DNA of 64,000 bases from Alphaproteobacteria bacterium UBA1002 (GTDB taxonomy: Bacteria; Pseudomonadota; Alphaproteobacteria; Rickettsiales; UBA998). Where the stretch lies: positions 29,533 to 93,532 of the forward strand of contig DBAU01000110.1 in NCBI GenBank assembly GCA_002291845.1, read 5' to 3'. Under the pieces are notes generated by a model. It searched no databases. It was not told the DNA's origin and saw only the letters and a list, made by a program, of their open reading frames with translations. Position 1 is the stretch's first letter. Every line of letters starts with the position of its first letter. Positions 41,380 to 48,907 of the stretch are shown in pieces. The translations under genes were made by a program, and so were the position numbers.

Positions 41380-42024
41380 TTAAGGCAGCAGATGACGCCA
41401 CCAGTGATGCTCATTAATGGAATAGATGGGCTGGTAATGGTGAATCGCCCGGTCCGTCATGACCTGAGAAAACTGATTATCCAGAATGTAGGTCTCATCC
41501 TCAATCCGCACGGCGAGGACCGAATGGAGCAAATTAAGGTTATTATCCTGCAACACGACGATACGCATCTGGTCAGGGGAAATACCAGATTGCTTCAATG
41601 TCAGATACTTCGTGATGGCAAAATCCTCACAGTCACCACTATAGACAAAGAATTCATAGGGCGTCTCCCAATAATCATCCATCTGCCAGTTTTGCGGATC
41701 CACAATGTAGGGCACACGGTTAATTTCACGGTTTACAAAAATAAGTTTCTGCAGGGGAGATAGGGTTTTCGCCTGATCGATAATGTGCTGCCACTGACGA
41801 TAGAGGCACTGGTCATCACGGCAGGATTTCTTCATTTTCCTGCGATGCGAAGCTTCACGCTGCAGCATGGTTGTCCATTTGGTAAACGGCGCGAGATTGT
41901 CTGACTCTGACTCGTGCGAGCCAAAGAGCTGCATGGATAAGCTGGCGCTCGCCGAGACGGGATAGGCGCATAGAAGCAGCAGAGAAAGTAAAAAATACTT
42001 TCCAAAAACCGCTCCCATTCGCAT
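41380..42024 (-). CDS. LapG-type transglutaminase-like cysteine protease (BTLCP)
   Basis: Predicted periplasmic cysteine protease of the bacterial transglutaminase-like family (PF06035, MEROPS C93), whose founding member LapG releases surface adhesins. A signal peptide (FLLSLLLLCAYPVSASA) leads to a domain with the triad in SGDCEDFAI (Cys), NLLHSVLAV (His) and TYILDNQFSQ (Asp). The acidic residues flanking the Cys (Asp before, Glu after) match the LapG calcium site. The frame opens at a GTG at 42078, but ATG 42024 stands directly before the signal peptide and downstream of a promoter-like sequence. Two extra cysteines lie in CRDDQC. It follows the divergent sensor gene and precedes tpsB. Confidence 0.9.
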   Translation of the reverse strand: MRMGAVFGKYFLLSLLLLCAYPVSASASLSMQLFGSHESESDNLAPFTKWTTMLQREASHRRKMKKSCRDDQCLYRQWQHIIDQAKTLSPLQKLIFVNREINRVPYIVDPQNWQMDDYWETPYEFFVYSGDCEDFAITKYLTLKQSGISPDQMRIVVLQDNNLNLLHSVLAVRIEDETYILDNQFSQVMTDRAIHHYQPIYSINEHHWWRHLLP

Positions 42025-42063
42025 CACACTCGACAGAGCGATCTTAGAATGTATGGTTGATTT

Positions 42064-42093
42064 TTTATGGTTTTTCACCCCTCAAGGGTGCAA
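42064..42093 (-). promoter_or_regulatory. Candidate promoter for the LapG-like gene
   Basis: TTGCAC (42088-42093, minus strand) and CATAAA (42064-42069) are separated by 18 bases, about 40 bases upstream of ATG 42024. A small inverted repeat (CACCC/GGGTG, 42076-42090) lies in the spacer. Confidence 0.35.
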
Positions 42094-42122
42094 CAACTAA
42101 GTTAAGAACGGGTAAATTCAGC

Positions 42123-44225
42123 ATGGAAACACGTGCCTTGGTGCCTTCTATGTCGCGCGCATCGAAACTGGCGATGCTTGGCGCATGGCTTTTTCTAGTC
42201 CTTATTGGGTTTTCCGCTGTTTTCTGGATGGCGCAGGAAGAAATCTCGCGTCAAGAGGCCGAGTGGGAGAACCGTCTTGAAATGCTCTCAGCCTCACAAA
42301 GCCGCAATGTCGGGGGATGGATCGCACAACGCCGAGAAGCGTTGGCCAATCTAGCCGATAATCTTTCACTCAAACTGTACATGACAGAGCTTTCTGCTAT
42401 CTCGCAGCCTCAGGATTTTGGGCTGGAAGAGCCTGCCCAGCTGATGTTTTTGCGTAATTTAATCTTCAGCACCGCAGCCAATAATGGCTTTGGGGGCATG
42501 GCACAGCCGGATGTGCGGGCGAATACCGATATTGAAAAAGACGGGGGTATCATGCTGCTCAATGTTCGCGGTGAGGCGCTGGTTATGAGCCGGAACATGC
42601 CCGCTCTGAGCCAGCTCCCGACCGAATTGCAAGCCGCTAAGGATGCCAAAGAACCGCTTTTCAGCGGTCCATTTCTAATCAATGATCAACAAGTTGCGGT
42701 GGCTTTCCGCCAGCCGGTCATGCCAGTGCAAGCGGAAGACAATGCTACACCGATTGGTCAGATTATGGCCGTTGCGACCCTGGATGATAAATTTTTCCGG
42801 CTGCTGGAGCCTGCGGTTCCACAGGGAAAAACGGCCGAAGGTCTGCTGGTTAGCTGGGATGATAGTGAACTGACGTATTTTTCTAATCCGAAGGATACGC
42901 AAGAGCCGATGGCGCAACGCGCAGGTCAGAGCGATCCGGCGACAGTGGCCGCCATTCAATCCAGCGGGCGTATGGTGGGCGCACGTGACGCCCGAGAGCG
43001 GCAGGTTTTCGCAATTGCCCAACCCGTTGAAAATGCAAGGGGATGGTGGCTGATCCGAAAGGTAGAGCGCCGAGCCGCACTCGGTGATGCCCTCCAACGC
43101 ACACGCTTGTGGAAAATCAGTTATTTATTGTGTGCTGCATTATTAACCGCTGCCGCCATCGCATTCTTCCGTCATCAATCAGCACTGCGCGCCAAAGAAG
43201 CGGCACGCCATTACCGCAGTTTGGCTAATCGCATTGAACGGCAGGAACAGTTACTTACCCTGATTGCCGAAACCTCCCCGGTGGCTACCTACATTCTCGA
43301 TGCGGAGGAGCGATTACGGTATGCCAACCGACGCGCGGCAGAAGCGTGTGGCATGGATCGCGAATCGCTGATTGGCAAAGGGCTTATTGATATTCTTGGG
43401 GCCGCCCGCGCTGAATCCATCCTGAGAGTGAATAAGGAAGCACTGGAAGGGCATGCCTCACGGAGCTCTCTTGAGCAGGAGGTCGTCGATGACCTGCCCG
43501 TCCGCGCTCTCGCGCGTGAGCATATCCCCCTTTACGCCATCCCCTTTGGCGATGCAGAAACTACCCAGCCCGGTGTGCTGGTTCTGGAATCAGATGTCAC
43601 ATCGCTGATCCAAAGCCAGGAAAAACAACAGCGTACGCTGCATCATCTGATCCGTACCATGGTAGCTATTGTCGATAAGCGTGATCCACATGCCGCCCAT
43701 CATTCTGCGTGTGTTTCGATGATTGCTGAGGCGGTGGCACATACCATGCAGTTGGCCAGCCCTTATCCGGAAGCTGCTGCGGTTGCCGGACAATTGCTAA
43801 ATCTTGGGAAAATTCTAGTCCCGGAGGAACTGCTAACAGCAAAATCACTAAAAGCCGATGAACGGGAGAGGATTCGCGCGTCGTTAAAAGCAACAGCAGA
43901 TTTATTGCAAGGCATCGACTTTACCGGACCGGTTGTCGAAACCATCCGACAATCTCAGGAATCGGTGGATGGCAGTGGCCCTCTTGGACTAAAGGGTGAT
44001 GCAATTTTAATTTCTGCCCGCATTGTGCATGCTGCCAACAACTTTGTGGCCCTCATCAGTGCACGCGCTTACCGCAGCGGAAAATCCGTTGATGAGGCCT
44101 TAAAAATCCTTCTGGAAGGCATCGATACGCAATTCGACCGATCGGTTGTCGCGGCCCTAGTTACCTACATGGATAATGGAGGCGGCCGGACAGCACTGAC
44201 GGACTGCTTAAAAGAGGCGGCATAG
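42123..44225 (+). CDS. Membrane sensor: periplasmic domain, PAS and degenerate HD-GYP
   Basis: A 700-residue membrane protein. TM1 is at about 16-37; a large periplasmic sensor region (about 38-328, probably Cache-like) follows; TM2 is at about 331-349. The cytoplasmic part has a PAS domain (about 375-495, TSPVATYILDAEERLRYANR) and an HD-GYP-like domain (about 505-685). That domain keeps RDPHAAHHS and GLKG but reads LNLGKILVP where active enzymes have HDIGK, RQSQE for HHE, and DGSGPLG for DGSGYPxG, so most metal ligands are lost and catalysis is unlikely. It may be a ligand-binding receptor. It diverges from the LapG-like protease gene with about 100 bases between starts. The frame opens at 42057; ATG 42123 gives the natural N-terminus. 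Confidence 0.85.
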   Translation: METRALVPSMSRASKLAMLGAWLFLVLIGFSAVFWMAQEEISRQEAEWENRLEMLSASQSRNVGGWIAQRREALANLADNLSLKLYMTELSAISQPQDFGLEEPAQLMFLRNLIFSTAANNGFGGMAQPDVRANTDIEKDGGIMLLNVRGEALVMSRNMPALSQLPTELQAAKDAKEPLFSGPFLINDQQVAVAFRQPVMPVQAEDNATPIGQIMAVATLDDKFFRLLEPAVPQGKTAEGLLVSWDDSELTYFSNPKDTQEPMAQRAGQSDPATVAAIQSSGRMVGARDARERQVFAIAQPVENARGWWLIRKVERRAALGDALQRTRLWKISYLLCAALLTAAAIAFFRHQSALRAKEAARHYRSLANRIERQEQLLTLIAETSPVATYILDAEERLRYANRRAAEACGMDRESLIGKGLIDILGAARAESILRVNKEALEGHASRSSLEQEVVDDLPVRALAREHIPLYAIPFGDAETTQPGVLVLESDVTSLIQSQEKQQRTLHHLIRTMVAIVDKRDPHAAHHSACVSMIAEAVAHTMQLASPYPEAAAVAGQLLNLGKILVPEELLTAKSLKADERERIRASLKATADLLQGIDFTGPVVETIRQSQESVDGSGPLGLKGDAILISARIVHAANNFVALISARAYRSGKSVDEALKILLEGIDTQFDRSVVAALVTYMDNGGGRTALTDCLKEAA

Positions 44226-44284
44226 CGCACATAAACACACAAACATCACCCCCGCATGGCGGGTAGCGTATGTTTGAAACATGG

Positions 44285-44356
44285 TGCCGATGAGAAGAAT
44301 CGAACTTCCGACCCCGTCATTACCAATGACGTGCTCTACCACTGAGCTACATCGGC
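44285..44356 (-). tRNA. tRNA-Thr (anticodon GGU)
   Basis: A complete cloverleaf on the minus strand: 7-bp acceptor (GCCGATG with CATCGGC), D-arm with AGCTCAGTGGTAGAGC, anticodon loop TTGGTAA in a 5-bp stem (anticodon GGT), and T-arm with GTTCGATTC. The discriminator base is A; CCA is not encoded. Confidence 0.95.
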
Positions 44357-44505
44357 ATCCCGTTTCCACCGCATGCGACTTTCGTGTGACGTTGCCCTGA
44401 CGGACCCACGCAAACGGTGCGCACAGCCACCAAAGTGCTGGCGGAAGGTGGCGCAATCTGCCATATCGACCTGACCTTGGCAAGACCGTTTTGGAGTTCC
44501 GCGTA

Positions 44506-44649
44506 ATGACCGAGTCCTCACCGCCGGGCCAACCACGTCCAGCAAACCGCCGCGCCAACGAGAAGCGGCGAGAAACACTTCAAAAGCAATTGCGCGCCAA
44601 CTTAGGGCGCCGCAAGAAAATATCGTCGACTAAAAAAGCGTCATCGTAA
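44506..44649 (+). CDS. Small basic hypothetical protein
   Basis: A 47-residue protein with a Pro-rich start and a helical, Arg/Lys-rich rest (RRANEKRRETLQKQLRANLG, then RRKK). Short basic proteins of this layout, with L-R-x-N-L-x-R-R-K, are widespread in alphaproteobacteria but uncharacterised; I recall them often near murA, which is not seen here. GGAG lies 9 bases before the ATG. The next small gene begins 47 bases later. Confidence 0.65.
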   Translation: MTESSPPGQPRPANRRANEKRRETLQKQLRANLGRRKKISSTKKASS

Positions 44650-44696
44650 TGTCACCAAAGTCGCGTATAATCATATTCTAACTGATTGGGGCTCCT

Positions 44697-44975
44697 TTGG
44701 ACCGCAAACAACGATTACGGCTGATCCACGAACGCAACCGGCGTCATCAACTGGTTTTTCAGCATGCCGAGCAGCACCAGCAAAACACCGATGCCCTGCG
44801 CGAGGCGCAACAAGACCTCCTACCTCCTCCGCCTCCGCCCTCAACCGACGAGCAGCCCGTATGGAGTGCGCGAACGCAGGAAATTCGCAGTCGTTTAAAT
44901 GGCAAACGCCGCGCGGCCAGGGACCGCTTTAACCGGTTTGCCGGCACTTCAGATGCCGGCGCCATGGGACGCTAG
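44697..44975 (+). CDS. Small Gln/Arg-rich hypothetical protein
   Basis: A predicted 92-residue protein with a charged, Gln/His-rich helical first half, a run of Pro near residue 43-49 and an Arg-rich second half. No domain, signal peptide or membrane span is recognised. It would start with TTG, with GGGG about 5 bases upstream. It may form a pair with the 47-residue gene before it; coding is likely but not proven. Confidence 0.5.
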   Translation: MDRKQRLRLIHERNRRHQLVFQHAEQHQQNTDALREAQQDLLPPPPPPSTDEQPVWSARTQEIRSRLNGKRRAARDRFNRFAGTSDAGAMGR

Positions 44976-45001
44976 GTTACAAAACCGCAGGTAATGGCGT
45001 A

Positions 45002-45748
45002 TTACGCACGCATTTTCGGCATGACCCGGCTTAGCCCGCCATCTATGGCCAGCACCTGCCCTGTAATCCAGTTATTGGCAGGATCAAGTAACCACGCCAC
45101 GGCCGAAGCAATATGCTCCGGCTGCCCCAGGCGGCCCAGCGGATGCAACGCCTGAGAGACTTTACGGGATGCTTCATTGGCTGTAAGCGAGGCCGTTAAG
45201 GGAGTCTCCGTCAAGCCCGGCGCGACAACATTCACCCGCAGGTTACTGCCAGCATAGGTTGCTGCTGCCGCCTGCGCCAAGCCGATCACCCCCGCCTTGG
45301 CCGCGGCTATGGCTTCGTGGCTGGCCAGCCCATGCATCGCCGCGGTGGAAGACATCAAAACGACAGAACCCCCCGTTGCAGCAAGGCGCTTGCCTGCCGC
45401 ACGCACCGTTGCAAAAGCAGGCTTGAGATTCGCCGCGATGACGGCGTCAAAATCCCCTTCACTGGTGAGGTGCGCCGGCTTGAGATAAAGCGAACCTGGA
45501 AAAGCCGCCACTCCGTCCAGGCCCCCCAGAGCATCCATTGCCTGAGTCATCGCCGCTTCAACGGCTTCAAACCGGTCAGCATCACACAAGCACCATCCGG
45601 CAGCCCCAACCGCCTCAGCAGCGGCACGCGTTGCCGCCTCCTGACGTCCAGTCAGAAAGACAGAGCCGCCCGCACGGATGAGAATCTCTGCGGTGGCTTG
45701 GGCGATTTTGCTCGTACCGGCAATAAGCAAATAGCGTGGGGCCGTCAT
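45002..45748 (-). CDS. Atypical SDR family oxidoreductase
   Basis: A 248-residue short-chain dehydrogenase/reductase-fold protein. The C-terminal half is typical (NVVAPGLTETPLTASL; WITGQVLAIDGG), as is the Ser in VVLMSSTAAMHG. Two key sites deviate: the nucleotide loop reads AGTSKIAQATAE rather than TGxxxGIG, and the catalytic Tyr of YxxxK is Ile in HEAIAAAKAG. A subfamily with this sequence exists, so it is probably functional but may work by another route. It is a single gene, converging on the small gene at 44697. Confidence 0.82.
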   Translation of the reverse strand: MTAPRYLLIAGTSKIAQATAEILIRAGGSVFLTGRQEAATRAAAEAVGAAGWCLCDADRFEAVEAAMTQAMDALGGLDGVAAFPGSLYLKPAHLTSEGDFDAVIAANLKPAFATVRAAGKRLAATGGSVVLMSSTAAMHGLASHEAIAAAKAGVIGLAQAAAATYAGSNLRVNVVAPGLTETPLTASLTANEASRKVSQALHPLGRLGQPEHIASAVAWLLDPANNWITGQVLAIDGGLSRVMPKMRA

Positions 45749-45810
45749 GTATACTCCTTAACTGCGTTAGCCTCTATTTAGATAAGATTTTTCTTATTTA
45801 GTAGGGGTGG

Positions 45811-45899
45811 GCTGCTCAAAAACGGTGGTTTTTTCATCGTGATTTGCAAAATGTGGTGAAAAATCTACGCAAAATTTTGATTTTTTTGTTTTGAGCAGC
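45811..45899 (+). promoter_or_regulatory. Long-range inverted repeat in the pilin upstream region
   Basis: GCTGCTCAAAA (45811-45821) and its exact complement (45889-45899) flank 67 AT-rich bases, ending 96 bases before the pilin start. A smaller hairpin (ATAAGA, 4 T, TCTTAT) lies at 45782-45797. Together they could be an mRNA leader structure or binding sites in the 247-base gap. Confidence 0.4.
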
Positions 45900-45995
45900 A
45901 AGGACACACACGCATTAAAACATTCTTAAATTTTGCCTCGCATAGTGGCCTCAAGCATGCCGCATCCGGTGTGCCAATGAACATGGAGAAATTGC

Positions 45996-46841
45996 ATGCA
46001 AACCCCCTCTCGTCGCTCGTCACAGGCGGGCTTTACCCTGATCGAATTATCGATCGTTCTGGTAATCATCGGCCTCATTGCCGGTGGTGTACTGGTTGGT
46101 CAAGATCTGATTCGCGCCGCTGAAATCCGTAGCCAAATCGACCAGCTTGACGCATATGACGCCGCAGTGAATACCTTCCGCGGCAAATACAATGGTTTGC
46201 CGGGAGATCTCTCCACCGCAGCCAACTTTGGTCTGGCCAACACCAACCTTCTGGCAACCGCACGTGGCCGAGGCAACGGGAATGGCCTGATCGAAAGCGC
46301 CGGCACCACGGGATTGGTTGGCTATATGGGTGAAAACGTGATTGCCCTGACGCACCTCAACCAGGCCAACTTGACCAAGGAAGGTATGCTTACAGTTGAC
46401 TACACCGCGGCGATCACCGGTATTGCTGATACCAACATGCCCCCCGCCAAGCTGGGTAAAGGAAATCGCATTTACTTTACCGCTCTCAACGGCCTGCATT
46501 TCTACTTTATTGCAGGATTTAACGGCAACACCACTGCCACCACGGCGGTCTTCAGTGCGGCCCCAACGGACAACATGACCCCAAATGAGGCGTTCCAGAT
46601 CGACACCAAGCTCGATGATGGTATTCCCAACACGGGGATTGTTCGTCCCCTCACCTTCGCCGCTGCAGCAACCGTAGCGGGTGTAGCCGCTGCGGGTGAA
46701 GCGGGTGCCACCGACGCCGGTGCAGCCACCCCGGCCGCGGGTGATTGCTGGGACACGGATGCTCCAGTCCGTTATGCCACCGACACGGCCACTACGCGTG
46801 ACATCGTTGGCTGCCAGCTGCGTATCCGCGCCAGCTTCTAA
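45996..46841 (+). CDS. Type IV pilin-like protein (prepilin)
   Basis: A 281-residue prepilin. The leader MQTPSRRSSQAG ends in Gly followed by FTLIELSIVLVIIGLIAGG, the class III signal cut and methylated by prepilin peptidase, with Glu5 present. The rest has a helix (AAEIRSQIDQLDAYDAAVNT) and a globular region, an Ala/Gly-rich stretch (about 225-250) and two Cys (GDCWDT; VGCQLRI) that may close the usual C-terminal disulfide loop. No assembly genes are adjacent. A strong terminator follows, so it is probably transcribed alone. Confidence 0.88.
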   Translation: MQTPSRRSSQAGFTLIELSIVLVIIGLIAGGVLVGQDLIRAAEIRSQIDQLDAYDAAVNTFRGKYNGLPGDLSTAANFGLANTNLLATARGRGNGNGLIESAGTTGLVGYMGENVIALTHLNQANLTKEGMLTVDYTAAITGIADTNMPPAKLGKGNRIYFTALNGLHFYFIAGFNGNTTATTAVFSAAPTDNMTPNEAFQIDTKLDDGIPNTGIVRPLTFAAAATVAGVAAAGEAGATDAGAATPAAGDCWDTDAPVRYATDTATTRDIVGCQLRIRASF

Positions 46842-46855
46842 TGCCTACGCTTAAG

Positions 46856-46894
46856 AAAACCCCCGGGGTGGAACACTCCGGGGGTTTTTGTTTT
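46856..46894 (+). terminator. Intrinsic terminator of the pilin gene
   Basis: An 11-bp arm AAAACCCCCGG (46856-46866) pairs with CCGGGGGTTTT (46878-46888), followed by TGTTTT. It starts 15 bases after the pilin stop codon. Confidence 0.93.
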
Positions 46895-46946
46895 AGGCGC
46901 CCGCGACCCTGCCCACTAAACGCAGGTTTTCCTTGCTTTCTGGTCT

Positions 46947-47333
46947 ATGCTACGCTCCTTTGTTTGCATGTCACCCTCTGATACAGCTCTTTCCTCCCCG
47001 CAGGTCACCCAGCTCCTCTACGTCACTGCACCCGATGCCAAGACGGCAGACCATCTGGCCCGTCTGGCCCTCGAAGCGCGCTTGGCAGCCTGCGTCAATG
47101 TGCTCGGCACAATCCAGAGCCATTACTGGTGGGAAGGCCAGCTCCAGCAGAACGAAGAGATTGCCCTGCTCTTTAAGACCACTGCCCCCCATACAGACGC
47201 GCTATGTCAGGCACTGGTGGCGGCACACCCTTATGCCTGCCCCTGCGTACTGGTATTGCCCGTGCAGGACGGCCACGCTCCATTTCTGCAATGGATTGCC
47301 GCGCAAACCACCTCTGGCGCAAACCATGCTTAA
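46947..47333 (+). CDS. cutA: Divalent-cation tolerance protein CutA
   Basis: Small trimeric CutA1-family protein, 128 residues, with the family region LEARLAACVNVLGTIQSHYW followed by WEGQLQQNEEIALLFKT. In E. coli it was linked to copper tolerance, though its molecular role is unclear. ATG 46968 is an alternative start that would trim 7 residues; neither has a clear ribosome-binding site. Confidence 0.92.
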   Translation: MLRSFVCMSPSDTALSSPQVTQLLYVTAPDAKTADHLARLALEARLAACVNVLGTIQSHYWWEGQLQQNEEIALLFKTTAPHTDALCQALVAAHPYACPCVLVLPVQDGHAPFLQWIAAQTTSGANHA

Positions 47334-47386
47334 GCTATTGCAAGGCTAGAATGACTGTTGTATGTAACGCCTCTCCCTTGCCTTGT

Positions 47387-47461
47387 TGGGGCGTAGCCAA
47401 GCGGTAAGGCAGCGGTTTTTGGTACCGCCATTCCCAGGTTCGAATCCTGGCGCCCCAGCCA
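47387..47461 (+). tRNA. tRNA-Gln (anticodon UUG)
   Basis: Complete cloverleaf: acceptor TGGGGCG with CGCCCCA, D-arm AGCCAAGCGGTAAGGC, anticodon stem GCGGT/ACCGC with loop TTTTGGT (anticodon TTG), T-arm GGTTCGAATC. The discriminator base is G and CCA is encoded (47459-47461). Gene remnants of a mobile element lie downstream, so its 3' end could have been an integration site. Confidence 0.96.
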
Positions 47462-47774
47462 CTTTTTCCTTCTCTAACTTCTTTCTAGACTGAGATATCG
47501 AAAAACTGGCCCTTTTGGCTGTTTCTCCGGGCTTCACCGCTACATACGAATCAGGGATTTTTGGGCAAATACTGAAAAATATGGCCTTTTCTCTGCGATT
47601 GTCTCACTGGCGAAGTTTTCGAGGTGACGTTTCCTCGTTTTGGCCTTTTCCCTGATAAGGGCGAAAATACAGGGAATATGACAATTTAACTGGGAATGGA
47701 TGTTTTCGAGAGAACCTAAAGCCCAGGCGCATAGCCAGTTTCAAAGCCATTTCCCTAAAAATGATAACAGGGAA
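47462..47774. repeat. Gene-free stretch with scattered AGGGAA/TTCCCT repeats
   Basis: No gene seen in 313 bases. The motif (C)AGGGAA, or its complement, recurs: TTCCCT 47649-47654, CAGGGAA near 47670, TTCCCT 47752-47757, CAGGGAA near 47768 and again near 47789 at the edge of the recombinase remnant. TTCCCT and AGGGAA around 47752-47774 form an inverted repeat. These may be recombinase binding sites or the end of the old element. Confidence 0.4.
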
Positions 47775-48360
47775 TCATTTCAATACATCAGGGAAGCAGA
47801 GCACCTGTTTCTGGGAAGGCCATTCCACCGGCAGATTGGCAATCAGATCTTGCAGATGCAATGTCGCCGGCTGGCTACCGGTGAGGATGCCGGAGAGAAT
47901 CTCCGGTGTAAGAAACATTAGATTCACAATGCGCGAAACATAGGTGCGACTCATGCCAACCTGCTGCGCCAACTCGGTGATGGTCACCTCCCCCGTTTCT
48001 AACAGACGGTTCCACCGCCAGGATTTCACCAGGGCATTCACCAGTACTGGATTCTAGCGTGACCGCCGAACACTCTTCAGCGGCCTTGCCATTGCCCCGG
48101 GTTGTGTAGGTTGGCGTATAGACACCCCCAGAGGGAGCGTAGCACTTGCCAGCAAGTAAGGTCCCATGCTTGGCATGCGCCTTAGCGCGATGTTGCTGGC
48201 CTTCTTTCAATGCCGCCTGCACCTCCTGCCAGAGTTCCATCGGAATGATGGCCTGATGCTGGCCTTCGTAGGTTTTATCCTTATGGATGATGCGGCCGAT
48301 ATAGAGCGGGTTGTTGAGAATCTTATAGAGCGCCTGATAGCTGAAGGGCTGGCCGCCCTT
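47775..48360 (-). pseudogene. Serine recombinase remnant
   Basis: The minus strand encodes pieces of a large serine recombinase. First comes GGQPFSYQALYKILNNPLYI and KDKTYEGQHQAIIPMELWQE, the recombinase domain, running to LLAGKCY near 48150. The frame then shifts, and after a missing segment a second frame (stop at 47775) gives NALVKSWRWNRLLETGEVTI and an HTH segment TELAQQVGMSRTYVSRIVNL. A stop codon stands before the first piece and the catalytic N-terminal domain is absent. It is a dead gene from a mobile element. Confidence 0.75.
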
Positions 48361-48363
48361 CTA

Positions 48364-48630
48364 CACCAGGAATTCACCAATGCGGCTGATGGCAATGTTA
48401 TTGAATTAAAGAACAACTATCGCTCAACTCCAAGGATAATCAACGTAGCCAATGCTTGGTCACAGACCATTCAGCAACTTGGCTCTTTACCGAATCCTCA
48501 TATGGCACACGGGAACACGGGACGTACTGATTATTCAGAGCGACATGTGTCGATTAGCAGATTTGCAGATACTGTTGCAGAAGCGGATAGAATTGCAGCT
48601 ACAATTAATGCACTAGTGAACGCTGCAGCC
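48364..48630 (+). pseudogene. UvrD/Rep-type helicase fragment
   Basis: About 88 codons on the plus strand read VIELKNNYRSTPRIINVANA, the motif-IV type L-x-x-N-Y-R-S signature of UvrD/Rep superfamily 1 helicases, then FADTVAEADRIAATINALV. Neither the ATPase motifs before it nor the motifs after it are present; the frame runs into unrelated sequence on both sides. It is an internal fragment. Confidence 0.65.
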
Positions 48631-48783
48631 AAGCTGAGCGGCTACATCGCCGCTAATCTTCGTATCGGCCGCCACTTGCTGTGTAAGCTCATTAAGTTTT
48701 GCCGCGATTCCCTTACGCGCTTCTCCAAGCTGACCCAGAATTTGTGATTCTTTCTCAAGTGCTTCCTTGTCAAATGTCAGCAT
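48613..48783 (-). pseudogene. N-terminal fragment of an unrecognised coiled-coil protein
   Basis: The minus strand has ATG 48783 followed by about 50 codons of charged helix (FDKEALEKESQILGQLGEAR and KLNELTQQVAADTK) that runs out into the helicase fragment and stops at 48613. It looks like the truncated start of a longer gene rather than a complete protein. The family is not recognised. Confidence 0.4.
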
Positions 48784-48907
48784 ATGTGCCCCCAGATTTT
48801 TTTGCCCCAAGACTATCTAACAGGATTGTTACGGCTTCATGTCGGTAAAATATGAATTTTTTATGACACGCTAGCGAGCATGGTGAAGTAGCCTGTATAG
48901 TGATTTC

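Noticed and set aside
42076..42090. CACCC/GGGTG hairpin in the protease-sensor gap, considered as a terminator
   Set aside because: No U-run follows in either direction and it lies between divergent genes; more likely part of a promoter or chance.
44250..44266. CCCGC-CAT-GCGGG hairpin beside tRNA-Thr, considered as the tRNA terminator
   Set aside because: Only a 5-bp stem followed by a mixed GT stretch; too weak to call.
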